This document shows, piece after piece, positions 1 to 11,584 of a stretch of DNA of 64,000 bases. The stretch is taken from assembly GCA_904066235.2 (NCBI GenBank), contig CAJFCV020000002.1, positions 11,718,001 to 11,782,000 on the forward strand, in the 5' to 3' direction. Every line of letters starts with the position of its first letter. Within the stretch, counting starts at the first letter, position 1. Below the pieces are notes generated by a model. It was not told where the DNA came from. It searched no databases and worked only from the letters and a program-made list of their open reading frames with translations. Position numbers and translations under genes: made by a program. The DNA is from Bursaphelenchus xylophilus. Lineage: Eukaryota; Nematoda; Chromadorea; Rhabditida; Aphelenchoididae.

Positions 1-44
1 GCATTTTAACTCATGACCACATGACCAAAATTTTCAAAAATATT

Positions 45-225
45 GCCTTGGTCCCCCCTTACCATATTTATCAGTTTGTCGGGAAAATAATGAGATCTCT
101 GTCGCATCCAAAATGATATCAGAATTAAGTCGAAAAACATCAAAATGCTTTCCACTTCAGCTATACGATTGCAGCGACATTATTTTCCCGACAGACCGCT
201 AAATATGGTAAGGGGGGACCAAGGC
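45..225. repeat. Family H inverted repeat with family B MITE inside
   Basis: Arms GCCTTGGTCCCCCCTTACCA (about 45-64) and its reverse complement (about 206-225) enclose a family B MITE at 72-198. The same arm motif recurs three times at the far end of the window (63757-63997). Confidence 0.7.
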
Positions 226-237
226 AAAGTTTTTAAA

Positions 238-692
238 TCCCAAGTGCGACGCCCATCGTCAGATTTTCTTTAAATTTTGCACACATGTCGGGCATAGACT
301 AGATATCAGTTCCTGAAAGTTTTAGCTCGCGCTTTCCAGGCGCCGTCGAGATATTAAATGATCTTTTCCGCCGAGAGAGTGCGCTAAACGCGGAGAGCTG
401 TCAGAGAGAAACCGAAACAACTTTTTGGCCATAACTTTGGCAGTTTCGCGCGGAAAAATTTGATTTTTTGTAGAAACATTATTCTTTACGGTAGAAATAG
501 GTATGAAATTTTTCGCGCCGAAATTCGGCAAAAAGTCTCAAATTTCCGCTGACTTTCGATCTAAAAATCTCGGTTGTTTCTGCAAAGCGCGAGCTAGGAT
601 TCTCGCCTACATTTAAGAAAAAACTGTTCTAAATTTGTGCCAAGTTTCATCAAAATCTGAACGTCGCTCTTGGGGTATTTTTTCCGCTGTAA
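238..692 (-). repeat. Family A MITE, copy A1
   Basis: Family A is an element of about 450 bp. In the best copies (44254-44708, 59732-60172) the ends are inverted repeats of about 38 bp that start ACAGGGGAAGTACTCCAAG and run on into GCGACGCTCAGATTTT. This copy is inverted relative to those and somewhat diverged. It occupies the intron before the exon at 740. Confidence 0.75.
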
Positions 693-739
693 GCTTATTT
701 TTCCGCCTCCTCTATTCCAGTCCAAAACCCACTTTTCAG

Positions 740-1059
740 CGCCCCGTTCACTCGGTTTGGACAGTCTGTCCGTGAAGAGTCAGCAATTCTTCCCCAATTA
801 CAACGACATCGACTACAACAAGCGTGCCGCCAGTTTCCAATTCCTCCCTCAAATTGTGGTGGAGACCGCGAAAGATGCGAAGGAAGCGATCACCATCGAA
901 ATCCCCGAACCCTACGCCGAGCCGGGCTCGGAGACGGAGGAGAACTCGCGAAAGACGGACCTGCCCAGCTCGTCGACGCAAAGTCTGGTGGATGATTCGA
1001 GTCTCAGCGACGAATCCGTGGCACTGGATCCGTTTTTGGAGTACGTCACCCGGTACTGA
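740..1059 (+). CDS. Last exon of an unrecognised gene
   Basis: The acceptor ACTTTTCAG ends at 739. The reading frame then runs 106 codons to TGA at 1057-1059. The codons in this stretch look selected and the downstream repeat begins only 9 bases after the stop. The peptide is hydrophilic, with an acidic, serine-rich tail (ETEENSRKTDLPSSSTQS, then DDSSLSDESVALDPF) ending in EYVTRY. No catalytic motif or membrane segment is visible. It could be the cytoplasmic tail of a larger protein whose earlier exons lie left of the window. I do not recognise the family. Confidence is in the exon, not in a function. Confidence 0.55.
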
Positions 1060-1068
1060 CCGTGTTTG

Positions 1069-2665
1069 GGTAAAAGTTCCTTATTTTGGCCACAACTTAT
1101 AACCTTGCGGAAACTGGTCGGAATTATTAGGCGTAGAAGTATGATCGTGCCGTTTTTCCGGCCCATAATTCCAATCAAAACAAAAAATTTTTACACTAAA
1201 CCTTATCCGATTTTATATTCTATTATTAATTCAGAGGGGTTTGCACAATGTGGCCAACTTTCGAATCCATCAAAGAAAATTTTTGGCTTTTTTGAAGCCA
1301 TCTTACTATCAACCAAATTTTCGGCATTGTTGTATTCAACGAAGCGCTGCTGCCACAGGTCGCATTCAATCGGTCGAAACCAGTGATAATCTGAAAGTCC
1401 TGCGTCCGGAGAGTGTCGCGGGTGGGGTAAAACGTCCGAACTCGGCGGTTTTAGGATGCCCTTGACCAGTTTTTCAACATGGGGTTTGGCGTCATCATGC
1501 AGCAAAATAAAAATTGGTCATACCGACCGTTTTTATCATATCACTTGGTGGATTTGCATCAAGTCTTGTTGACAACGGATGCCAGTAACCGTTTTGTCGG
1601 GTTTCAAGACCTCATAGAAAAGAAGATCTTGTTTTTGCCATAATATACAGAGCAACACTTCCTTCACGGTAATGTTGAACTGTGCGGTCGCTTGTGTTTC
1701 GGGTTGTCAAAATCGATCCATTGTTCTTCTCTAGTCACTAAACAATGCAAACATGACTTTCTTTCTGTTTGTCCTTCAAAATTTTCTATGTTATCCATGT
1801 TGAGTTAGGTCAATCCATATGACACCCAAGTCCCTTCTCTCTGGATCTTTCCCAATTGTTCCAAACTGAGTGAAGTTCCTTTATGCAACACGTGTAACAT
1901 CACAGCCAGCTTTTCTTGCGCACCGGCATCGTGTTGTTTTCAATAATCTCCATATTCAAATTTCTTATATGGGTTGGAAAATCACGGGATCTGAAACGCT
2001 GAACCCTTTTCCGACGGAATTTTTTTCACAGAGCACGACCACAGTAAGCTTCTGTAAGCATTCCATGCGTCAACGGCGCTTTTGCTCACATTACATGTGT
2101 AGAACAAAATTTCCCGCAAATGGCATTTTTCTGGGACGAAAGTTGGTCAGCTTTGAAGCTTTATAAAAACCGCTATTCTAAACCTAACCACACGAAGCGT
2201 ATATCGATAGACAGCGTTTTCAACGTTCTTTCAGGCGATATCAACAGATTCACCAAAACTTTAACTCTACCTGTAAAAAAGGCACAACTAAAAAAACGGC
2301 ACGGTCATACTTCTACGCCTAATAGCCCAAATTTAGCGTGCACGCTCAATTCATCGGTGTCAATGCCCGGACAGTGGATTTAGTTAGTGAGGTACCTTCT
2401 TTTTTACGTACCACCTTACCTTTCAAAAAAACGGCTGCAGCCTGTGATTCTACATTTTATACGATGAAACATGTCCGGATCTAAACTTATTGCCTCAATA
2501 TGGAACTAAATTCGTCACAGCCTTCGTAGGTACCCTTAAAACTATAGAGCTATTATAATAATTCAGCGCCAGCTAGGTCGAAGCGTTTTTTCCTAACTTC
2601 AGTGCCCAAGCTTGGGCGCAGTTCGCGGAGTACATTTGTTGTGGCCAAAATAAGGAACTTTTTCC
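1069..2665 (+). mobile_element. Family D MITE, copy D1, split by a mariner
   Basis: The terminal repeats are GGTAAAAGTTCCTTATTTTG at 1069 and its near complement ending at 2665. The host bases CGTGTTTG occur on both sides (1061-1068 and 2666-2673), an 8-bp target duplication. A mariner sits at the TA inside GGAATTAGCC. Without the insert the element is about 400 bp, like copies at 42957, 57548 and 58651. Confidence 0.85.
1127..2322 (-). mobile_element. Mariner-family transposon relic
   Basis: The element is 1196 bp with terminal repeats TTAGGCGTAGAAGTATGATC / complement, flanked by TA on both sides. On the minus strand 1203-1505 stays open and encodes the C-terminal part of a mariner transposase: HDDAKPHVEKLVK, then LPHPRHSPDAGLSDYHWF. 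These match the family's DNARPH and PHPPYSPDxxPSDYHLF blocks, the latter holding the third catalytic Asp of the DD34D triad. Further upstream (about 1530-1740) the WIDFDNPKHKRP segment is recognisable but carries stops and frame changes. The transposase is therefore dead. Confidence 0.85.
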
Positions 2666-3057
2666 CGTGTTTGTATTATATTGCGTGACTAATAAGTAGT
2701 AAAAAGATTGTAATAAATACGAAACAACCCGTTCCAAAATATCAACTTTATCGCAGTTAAAACAGTACCAAAACGCTGAACACACAACTCGCGGACGCGA
2801 AAAAAACAATAAAAAAGGATCTGTTAGACAAAATTGGGGATATTAGCTTTATGAAAAGGAAAGGAAAAGACTTGGAGCAAGGCCATTTTGTATCCGAAAA
2901 AACAAAGAAAAAATTTGACAATTTCCAAAAAAAAACTTTCCAGAAAACGAAGAAAAGTTAATTTAAACGGAAGACACTCGACTTATTTGCTTACCCGAGA
3001 AAATCATAATCAAAAAGAAAAACAAGGATAAATTGATTAAAAATTGATGAACACAAA

Positions 3058-3594
3058 ATGGATTATCGATATTCGCGACCCCATTCTTCGGATTATAATC
3101 GTTTTCACGGTGGAGATAGGGGGATTCGGCGGGGGAAGGGCCCCGGACAAATAACCATGTGCATGAATTCGGGGAGGGGAATTTGTAAGAGCCAAACAGA
3201 ATTATAACCGAATTTATGTGGAAAAAACAACGTTTCAAGGCCAACAACAAGGGGGGATGGGGCTAGTGTGGGATGGTAATTTAGCAGGGGACGGGGATCC
3301 GGGGCCACAAAACTTTTTCGAAAAATTTTAAAAAATCAAAAAAAAAATTTTTCTTTGAAAATTTCCAAATTTCAAAAATTCAAAAAATTTTTTTTTTAAA
3401 TTTCAAAAAATCAAATTTTTTTTTCCAATTTTCAATTCTCAAAATCCAAAAAAAAAATTGAAAATTTCTAAAATCAAAAAAAAATTTTGAAAATTTCAAA
3501 ATCCCAAAAATTTTCAAAAAATCTACTGATGGTAATTACTACCCGATACCATCTTTGGGCCGCGGATCCCTGCCTAAAACAACATCCAGTAAAT
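3058..3594 (+). other. Possible RG-rich gene, exon structure unresolved
   Basis: An ATG at 3058 opens MDYRYSRPHSSDYNRFHGG followed by an Arg/Gly-rich stretch, and a GTAAGAG donor lies at 3185. A second coding-like stretch in another frame (about 3180-3300) contains IYVEKTTFQGQQQGGMG. A third (about 3527-3594) reads YYPIPSLGRGSLPKTTS before TAA, followed at once by AATAAA. Between them, 3305-3525 is low-complexity A/T. The pieces suggest a small gene or decayed copy of an RNA-binding-type protein, ending tail to tail with the eIF4G gene. I could not join them in phase. Confidence 0.3.
3305..3525. repeat. Low-complexity A/T tract
   Basis: Runs of A and T separated by short AATTTTC/AAAATTC words. 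No open frame and no inverted ends. Confidence 0.7.
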
Positions 3595-3841
3595 AAAAAA
3601 AAAACAAAATAAAAGTTCAGGAAAACGGGTAAAAATGAGAGAGACACATTATACTTTCAACCGCTTCAACAAAACAAGGGATGCAAAGAAATGACAAAAA
3701 AATTTCCCAAAATCAGACACTATTCATCAATGTTTGGAGAAAATTCATCAAAACAAAGTGACCAAAGGTTTCCAAAAATTGACAGCGCTCCTCGAATTTC
3801 GTCCTTTTTCGCATCCATCGGTTCGAATCTCTTCTTCTCTT

Positions 3842-6800
3842 CTACGATGGCGGGGCCTCGCTGGCGGATCTGGAGCCGGCCGCCGACGTTGGTTCTGACC
3901 CATTCGAGGTGGGGGTATTCGACGATTTCCGCTCCAGCGACGGGATTCTGGCGGTCGAAACGGCGTTCTTGCCTCCGGCAATGGTCCAGCCATCCTCCAC
4001 CTCTTCGGCCGGGGCGGGTGGGGTCGTTTCCGAGGCCGATTCCTCCTTCTTTTCGGCGAGTTGTTTGTAGAAATTGGCGCCGCCGGTGCGGCCGAGCTTG
4101 TTGTTGGCGGCGGCTTGGCGGATGGAGCCCGACTTCGACACCGACATCCCAGTGTTGGCGGAGGCGTTGAAGGCCTTCAACCGCTTGTCCTTGTCCACCG
4201 GCTGCTTCTCGTAGGAGGCGCGGCCGCCGTAGCCCGAGCGCGGGTTTCGGTTTCGATCCTTTTCCCTCTCTTTCATCGCATCGTACTAAAAATGAGCTCA
4301 AATTTAAAAAATCATCAAAAAATTCAACATTTTTTATATTCACCATGCCACTGATGGCCCAAAATCCAAAAAATCCCCGCTAAATTTACACTATTCCAAT
4401 CTCCTACCTGTATTCTCTCATTCTTATTCTTTTCCTCTTCCTTTTTGATGTCCTGATGAAGTTGAGCGATCGTTTTCGGGCCCTTCTCTTCCTTCACGAA
4501 TCCCCCCTTCCTAAAGTCCTCAAAGTTCATGATCATGAACTTGATCTTGCTGGACACGCTGCCTTTGATGGTGGGGAGCCAGTCCATAAAGTTGGCCACG
4601 CTGTCGTCCTTCTTCGTCTCACCGCTCAAGTTGTGTTTCTTGAAGTAGGTGCCGGAGACAAATTCGATCAGTTCGATTCCGTATTGCAGGAAGGTCTCTT
4701 CTTTTTGGTTCTGCAAACATTCAAAATAAAGTCACAAACATACGAAACCAAAAAAGTTAAAAATAGATTCGTTTCAACATCTAAAAAAATAAAAAAAAAT
4801 AATAATAAATTTTACTTACCAAGTAACTCTCATAGAGGGCTCCAACGCACGAAACAACAACAACATCGGCGAGAATTCCGGCCACATACAAGTGAGAGAT
4901 GAATCTGAAAATAAAAAGTTATGAAAAGAAGTAGAGCTCATATGAAAAACATGAAAAAACTCTGGCTAAATTTTTCAACGCCACAAAAAAATTTTTTTAA
5001 TTAAAATTCCTAAAAAATCTATTGTTACTTTTAGTCAAAAACAAAGTAGTTTTTTTGTGAGACTAAAGTCTTATCGGGACCAAAAACATTCTTTTTTTTT
5101 GCAGTATGGGGATTTTTCTGACAAGGAAACTACTTCTATGGGGTATGGAATTACTGGTCGAGTCATATATCAATTCTGTTCAGAATATGTAAAAATTAGC
5201 TGCCTAATTTTGGTTTGTAAGGGTGAAAAAACCCTCGGAACTTTTCTCGAAACACCACGCTTTTGACCAAGTTTTTACCAAATAAAAAGCTTGTTTTTGA
5301 GCTAAAGTAAACTCTGGTATCTTTACCAGCCTCAAAATATCAAATTTAATTTATACTACACCTTAATTAGTAGTTCCAATGTAAAAAAGGCGCATTTTCA
5401 TGGTGTTGCGAGAAAAGTTCAGAGGGGTTTTTCACCCTTACAAACCAAAATTTGGCAGCTAATTTTTACATATTCTGAATCAGAAAAATTTGGCGAATTT
5501 TTTGATATATGACTCGACCTGTAACTCCATACCCCATAGAAGTACTTTCCTCGTGATATAAGGGAAGACCAAGTAAAATTTCGGTGTTCTAACGAAAAAT
5601 AAATCAAAATTTGGATAAAAAAGGCTTTATGGAAACTCGACAGAAGGAAATTGGACAGCGTATGGAGATCGAAAAGGGGAAACTGGTCAGAGGGGAACTC
5701 GATAGATTTTTTCAATGCAATCTCTATTAGATTTTCTCTTATCAAGCCATTATTTTTTGCAGTGAAAAAAATCTGTCGAGTTTCCTTCTGACCAGTTTCC
5801 TCCTATCCGATTTCCATACTCTGTTCAATTTCATTCTGTCGAGTTTCAATGAAGCCATTTTTATCCAATTTTTTCTTTATTTTACGTTATAACACTCAAA
5901 TTTTATTCAATCTCCCTTATATCAACAAAAATCCGCATACTCCTCAAAAAATATTTTTAGTCCCGATAAGACCTCAGTCTCACAAAAAAAGCGACTTTTT
6001 TTGTTTTTTGACTAGTAGATTTTTTAGGAATTTTAACTAAAAATATTTTTTTGTGGCGTTGCATTTTTGGTCCATCCTTACCCCACCCAAACCTCCCCAA
6101 GTCCTGATAACACCTTATTCCCACAAAAAAACCTTCAAACAATCAAAACTCCACCCAAACTTACTTGATATTTCCCAGCAATACTCGTTTCTCCTTGGCT
6201 TCCAACAGGTCTAACCTCTCTTGGATATCCTGCCTTTGTTTTGGCGTCGCATCCTCCGGGAGTTGACTCAATTCATTTCGGACTTCCGCAATCAGTTGTT
6301 GGATCTCTCCGGAGCCTTGGAAGGTCGATTGGGCGCGTTGAATCAATGCTCGGCAGAACGAGTCCTTCCCCTTTCCAGTGGCGCTGATTTGCGCCTTGCA
6401 CAGGTTCGTGTAGAGGGTGCAGAACTTCGGTTCTTCCACGGCCTTATCGAACACCAAATCGATGGCAATCTTCTGCATTTTGAGGTCCGAATCCACATTC
6501 AAGTTGAGGAATTCGTCCTTCAAGTCCTCGTACGTGGACGGAGTGATCTTGTTGAATATCGAGCGGACTTCCTTTCTGAATTTCTCGTACTTCAGCTCCT
6601 CATCGTCAATGGAGCCGGTCTCTCGTCTCTTCGGTTTCCATGCATTCTCCGCCTTCCTTAGGTTGTCCAGCGGCTGTGGAGGGGGGTTCCTGGCGGTTCG
6701 GTCGAGACTGGCGCGGCCTGTGATCGATCCCTTCTTGCGGGCGTTCCTTGTGTTCTCCGAGTGTCGGCCCGCGTATGGGACTCGTTTGAGGCCGCCCGAG

Positions 6801-9419
6801 CCAAGTCCGCCCGCGTTCCACTGAGGGTTAAAGTTGTACACGCCGGGATGGCCTCCGCCGCTGAATTTGGGTCGATTCTGGTTGGCCTGGGGCATTCCTT
6901 CAATGTGGAGTTCTCTTTCCTTGAGCATGCCCTCATCGCAAGGGGTTGGGGTCTTCTTGTAGATCTAAAAAAGAACGTCAAAGTCATGTCTAATATCAAG
7001 TACAATATCCCAAATCTTTTTCAATCTTCATTCAAATCACTTACATTCACAACTTCCCGCACAAAGTAGATCAATTCACTGCTATATTCCTTCCTTTCAA
7101 TGTTCTCCGCCTCCTTCTGGTATAGCTCCTCGGCCTTGGCCTGGAGAGCCAGCAATTTTTCGATATTTTCGGCTTCCTTATCCGGGGTATCCACTCTCGA
7201 CGCTCCATTCTCCTCCTGGATTCCATTAGGTTCGCTTATATCGGTACCATTCGTTGCCTAAACCCAGAATACTAATATAATCCATGAAAATCTTACCGGT
7301 TCCGAACTGTCGCGTTCCCTTATCACTGGCGGCCTGTAGAAGCTTCTGGGTTTGTCCTCGACCTCGTCCTTCGTTTCGTCGGCCACTGGTTCCTCTACGA
7401 CTTTCTCCACTTCAGGAGTGGGCTGTTTTTCCACGACTGGCTCGGGCTGGGATTCCACAACGGGGGTTGGCGTCTTTGGCGGCGCTTCCTCCTTCCGTTC
7501 GGGCTCCGGCTTCACCGCCGCCGGCTTGGCGGGGCTTGGCTGTGGCGAAGGTCGTCGGGGTTGTGCGGCCGCCTTGTTCTCGCCGTCGTAGGCGAGATTC
7601 ATGACTGCTTGGTTGAATTTGCTGACCACCTCGTTCTTCTTTTGATCCTTCAGCTGTTCGGGGGTGAGTTGAGGAGTTGGGACACGAGCGGCTGAAAACA
7701 TGAGAGGTTATTTCATCAAGGACAGCCTAAATTTCCGTTACAGTAAAGGACCTGATCCAGTAGCAAAAAATGTACCATTTTGCATCCGGAAAGTATCAAA
7801 AATGTGGCAAAATGCTTCCCTCTCCAAGTGAAAAAACTCAGATTTCAATCCTCTCTTTTTGTGAGGGCCCTTCAAAACAAAGTTTTTCTACTTGGAAATG
7901 GAGGTATTTTGACACGTTTTTGATACTTCCCGGATGCAAAATGGTACTTTTTTTGCCATTGGATCAGGTCCGCCACTGTACATCGCTCCAAATTTCAAAA
8001 AATTCTCAAAAATTCAAAAATCCTCTAGTACAATATAAAAAATTTTCAAAATCCAATTTTCCCCCCTCAAACTCACTCGTCGAGTCCTTATCCTTTTCAT
8101 CCCGTTCCACAAAGTCCTTGTTGATCACATTTTTGGTGGTGGGATCCACAATCAACAACACGCGTTTCTTCTTTTCCTCTCGGGGCGGCTGAACCGGCGC
8201 TTGGCCCGGCATTTCGGCGGGGATCTGGCTGTACACCGGGCCCGGTTGCATGGGGCTCGAGTAGATGCTGTGGTACTGTGGCTGGGCGTACGCGTACGGA
8301 GCGCTCTGATAGTAAGCGGGCGGAATGTCCTGGGAATACATGTAGTTGCTGGCCGGGAAGTTTGATTGTTGGACGTTGACGAGGACGGACCCGTTCGGAG
8401 CGCGCTGATGACTGACCTGACTGTCCGGTTGGCAAAAAATCGCCGGCTGATTCCTAAAGCATCAAAATATACAGTGACGGATCTGATCCAGTGGCAAAAA
8501 ACGTATCATTTTGCATCCGGGAAGTGTCAAAAATGTGGCAAAATGCTTCCCTCTCCAAGTGAAAAACTCCGATTTCAAAATCGCGCCCTTCAAAACGAAG
8601 TTTTTTCGCTTGGAGAGGGAAGCATTTTGCCACACTTTTGATACTTCCCGGATGCAAAATGATACGTTTTTTGCCACTGGATCAGATCCCCCATTGTAGA
8701 TCTCAACCCCTCAAAAAATTCTTCCTATGCTATATTCCACCTCATAACAACAAAAAAAAATCTACTTCTCATGATTCTCTGGTCGATCCACCATCGCTAC
8801 CGTCAAAAAACGCAATTCTTATAGCAAAATCCGACCGCCAAATAAGAAGAGCAACAGGTAAAATTAAGTATAATCAAACGAAACTCATCGCAGCTCCGCT
8901 CTTTTGATCAAAGCTCTCCGGGTTTCGCAATTCTCGAACTTTTTTCTTGTTTTTCCTAGCTCTCGAAGAGAACTAAAAGGCGAAAACAGTAAAAAAAGCG
9001 TTAAAGTTGAGACTCTTATCAAGGATAATGTCGAGAAAGAAAGTGGGGTTAGTCAGAGGCTCTTCGGTAAACCATTGCGTCCTGTTTTTTATCATCAAAA
9101 ATCAAACACTATGAATGTTCAACGGACAGGATTTTGGGAAAAAAACAACTAATATTTCTCCGATATTATACTTGTGCCTTTCTGAACTAAATGAGCTAAA
9201 AACCACAGAAATTTTGCGCATGGCGGATGCAACAGCACCTCAATAAATCCTCTTGTAATCAACAACCTTATATTCTGCCTAAAAACCGAAAAAAAAGAAC
9301 AAAATACAACTTACCATTGCTGTTGCATTACATTTTGATGGGTGGGGACCTGAGGCCGCTGGTTGAGATGGGCCTGCTGGGCCGTAAAATGACTGCTCAT
9401 GTGTTGAAAACCCGAGTGT
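3842..9419 (-). CDS. ifg-1: eIF4G (translation initiation scaffold), ifg-1 homologue
   Basis: Scaffold of the cap-binding complex: eIF4G links eIF4E, eIF4A and eIF3 to recruit ribosomes. Exons: 9315-9419, 8077-8420, 7297-7691, 7045-7257, 6165-6964, 4820-4904, 4408-4710, 3842-4285. All phases agree. From ATG 9398-9400 the sum is 2670 nt, 889 residues. The N-terminus is Gln/Pro/Tyr-rich, then KKRVLLIVDPTTKNVI (the eIF4G IxIxDP-type block) near residue 110. A degenerate eIF4E-binding helix (RKEYSSELIYF) lies near 330. The MIF4G domain spans about 470-715 (FRKEVRSIFNKITPSTYEDL to the exon ending ERIQ). The C-terminus is Arg/Ser-rich with DGWTIAGGKN; no MA3 or W2 domain is visible. Exon 9419 has an acceptor, so more 5' sequence exists; a phase-compatible exon could end at 10514. 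Introns carry MITEs C1, C2 and a large foldback. Confidence 0.9.
4975..6065. repeat. Nested foldback element in an eIF4G intron
   Basis: Three inverted-repeat pairs lie inside one intron (4905-6164). The outer arms are about 4975-5082 and 5957-6065, sharing AGTCTTATCGGGACCAAAAA-type sequence with T-runs. The middle arms are about 5100-5255 and 5410-5560, sharing TAGCTGCC and CACCCTTACAAACC. The inner arms are about 5632-5710 and 5765-5850, sharing CTGTCGAGTTTCCTTCTGAC. The middle pair is related to the foldback at 32487-33085. Confidence 0.75.
7741..7978. repeat. Family C MITE, copy C1
   Basis: Terminal repeats CAGTGGCGGACCTGATCCAG (slightly diverged here) with TA on both sides. The inner arms hold ATGTGGCAAAATGCTTCCC and its complement. 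Ends starting CAGTG at a TA target are typical of non-autonomous Tc1/mariner elements. It lies in an eIF4G intron. Confidence 0.85.
8472..8696. repeat. Family C MITE, copy C2
   Basis: Same structure as C1, flanked by TA. It lies in the neighbouring eIF4G intron, about 50 bp upstream of the acceptor at 8421. Confidence 0.85.
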
Positions 9420-11180
9420 CTACAACAAATGTCGCGTTATAACAAAACCGAAACGTGGATCGGTTCTGTTAAAAAAAAAGAGCTTTTGGGAGAGAGCTGT
9501 TTTTGGTGTAAAAACCAAAAAATTAGCAAAGTTTGAGGGAATAAAGTGTCGTTTTCCCTGAAAAACAACTTATAATTATATCAAACAACAAACCGTAATC
9601 GATGACGCCGCGAAACTTCGGGAAAATTTTTAAAAAACAAAGTTGGTGTGGTATGGATAAAATTAGGCGGAATTGTGATCGGAACCAGAAAAAAAGATTC
9701 CGAAAAATTGAACAAAGAACGAACAGTCATTGCGAAATCTAAACAAGTCGGAAACAAGACAAACCGTAGACAAAAACTTGCAAATTCTGATTCATCCAAA
9801 TTTTGGTCATGCATAAGATCAAAAAAGCTGTCAAATTAATGCAAACAGCCCCATAATTTCAGAACCCCATCAGAAAAAACTTGACAATGTCAGTATCGCT
9901 CTGCTCAACATAAAAATTAAAAAAAAAATTACCTTGTAGTAGGTCAAAACAAGTCTCAAGTCTACCTCAAAAAGAAATCCCTAAAAAACATTTTCTTTTG
10001 ACTTCTTAAAATTCTCGTTATTACCATCACAACGAATGGAAATGCAACCTCATAAAACCATCACCACCTATCAATCACCCCGTTTTTCTCTGTAAAAATA
10101 TCAAAATATTGACCATGGTCCGAGAGACCTCAACAAAAGACGAAACCCCCCAATTCGCAATAAACGCGAACTAGAAGCGTAAATCAATTGTCAAAAAGTC
10201 AAATAAATGTGGGAATTCACGTGAAGAAACTCAAAGCTTCATTCGCGATATTATCCATGGTCTCGGATAAATTCTCGCGAAATTCCAGAGTCTTTTCTAT
10301 AAATTCGGGGTGCAAAAGCGGTGAGTAAGATTGATGAAAGGATTTACAAAAGCTTTTTCTAGAACAACACGCGATTTCACAAGAATTTGAACATTTCCCA
10401 CTCATAAACAAGGCCAGTCTGAGGAATTAGGCCAAAATGATGGGGAATCCGCGGAATTCGTGTCCAATTTCCCCTAAAAACAGAAAAGAAAAACGATTCT
10501 CCAAAAGACATACCTTGTAAAGCGGGGTGGTGTTGAAGAAACCGACCGTGTTATTACTAATTTCGGACGAATTCGGCCGAAAAACACTAAAATTCCAGGC
10601 CCTTCCACCAAAAAATTGCTTGTTCTGCGTCCAATCTCGCCCCGTCGGTTAGGGTAAAATGAATTCAGGAACAAGAAGAGAGTCGGCTCTGCTCGTGTCC
10701 GCCGTCTCCACGCCGAACGCGCTCTCTCGGCGCCCGGAGCGCGGCCCCGTCTCTGGGGAGCGGGGACGCACGGTGCGGCGCGCTGCTTCTCTGCCGCCGC
10801 TAGACGGTCCGAACGCAGTGAACGAGTCGGCGGGGCTGGTCCGAGACGTCGAGCAGTTCAGACAGACGGTTTTCATAATAGAGCGGGGAAGGGGATCCGG
10901 TCCGGTCAATCGGGATTAAGGCTGGGGAAGGAGAAGGTTGCACGGTGCGGAGTCCCGGGGAAAACGTCGCACTGTGCGCTGGAAACAAGTTGTGACTTCT
11001 TCGCCGCAGGGTCACCCGCAACTTCGCCCTCCCCCATCGACAGTTTCGATGGACGAAACGCGATCAAAAATTGATAACCTTCATTTCAGACCAAAATTTA
11101 TCTAGAAACATCTACACCTTGTGTTAGACCAAAAAATAAGTTGTGAAAGAACTCAACGCTCAAAAAACACCTTGGAATAC
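9420..11180. other. Upstream region of eIF4G, partly GC-rich
   Basis: No confident gene. 9420-10640 is ordinary A/T-rich sequence. A good donor (ACAAG|GTATG) at 10514/10513 on the minus strand ends a frame open back to about 10670, which could be a 5' exon of the eIF4G gene. 10660-11040 is strikingly GC-rich with CpGs and open in several frames on both strands. I see no motif there and read it as a possible promoter or untranslated region. Confidence 0.35.
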
Positions 11181-11189
11181 AGTAAACAC

Positions 11190-11543
11190 CCCTTTAGGAC
11201 AACAAAGACCAGCCGGCTCCACGGGTTTCGGGACGCACCCTCGCCAAACGGATAGATTTTGCGAGGAACTTTGAAATTCCATGGGAAGGCCGGAGGGCAC
11301 GCTGTATAGACACGTCAAAGGCCATGAAAACGACCTTTATACGCACTTCGGACCTGCAGATTGCACGCACAGCAAATTCCCGAAGAAATCAGGCAGTTAA
11401 TACGGAATGCCAAGGATTTCTGTCAGGCGTTTGTTTTCGTGGCGGGACTCAGGGAAAGTTGCGTGAAACTGGGGAAACGAAAGATATTGTCCGAAATAGC
11501 AAAATTCAAGTCTCCAGTGACTTATAAAATAAAGTCAAAATAA
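11190..11543 (+). CDS. 3' end of an unrecognised gene, frame uncertain
   Basis: After the acceptor CCCTTTAG a frame starts near 11197 with DNKDQPAPRVSGRTLAKRID and continues to about 11360. From 11361 a different frame looks coding (HAQQIPEEIRQLIRNAKDFC to SPVTYKIKSK) and ends with TAA at 11541-11543, beside AATAAA motifs. A 46-nt intron (donor GTCAAAGG in CAC|GTCAAAGG, acceptor CTGCAG at 11360) joins the frames in phase; a one-base indel would also do so. The gene converges on the minus-strand gene whose stop is at 11585, and both have close poly(A) signals. The family is not recognised. Confidence 0.4.
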
Positions 11544-11584
11544 AAAACATGCATCATTTATACTGTTTTTGGCTCCAATTCACT

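Noticed and set aside
10659..10919. GC-rich open frame (+), and an overlapping one on the minus strand
   Set aside because: Several frames on both strands are open because the region is GC-rich. There is no motif, splice context or poly(A) signal.
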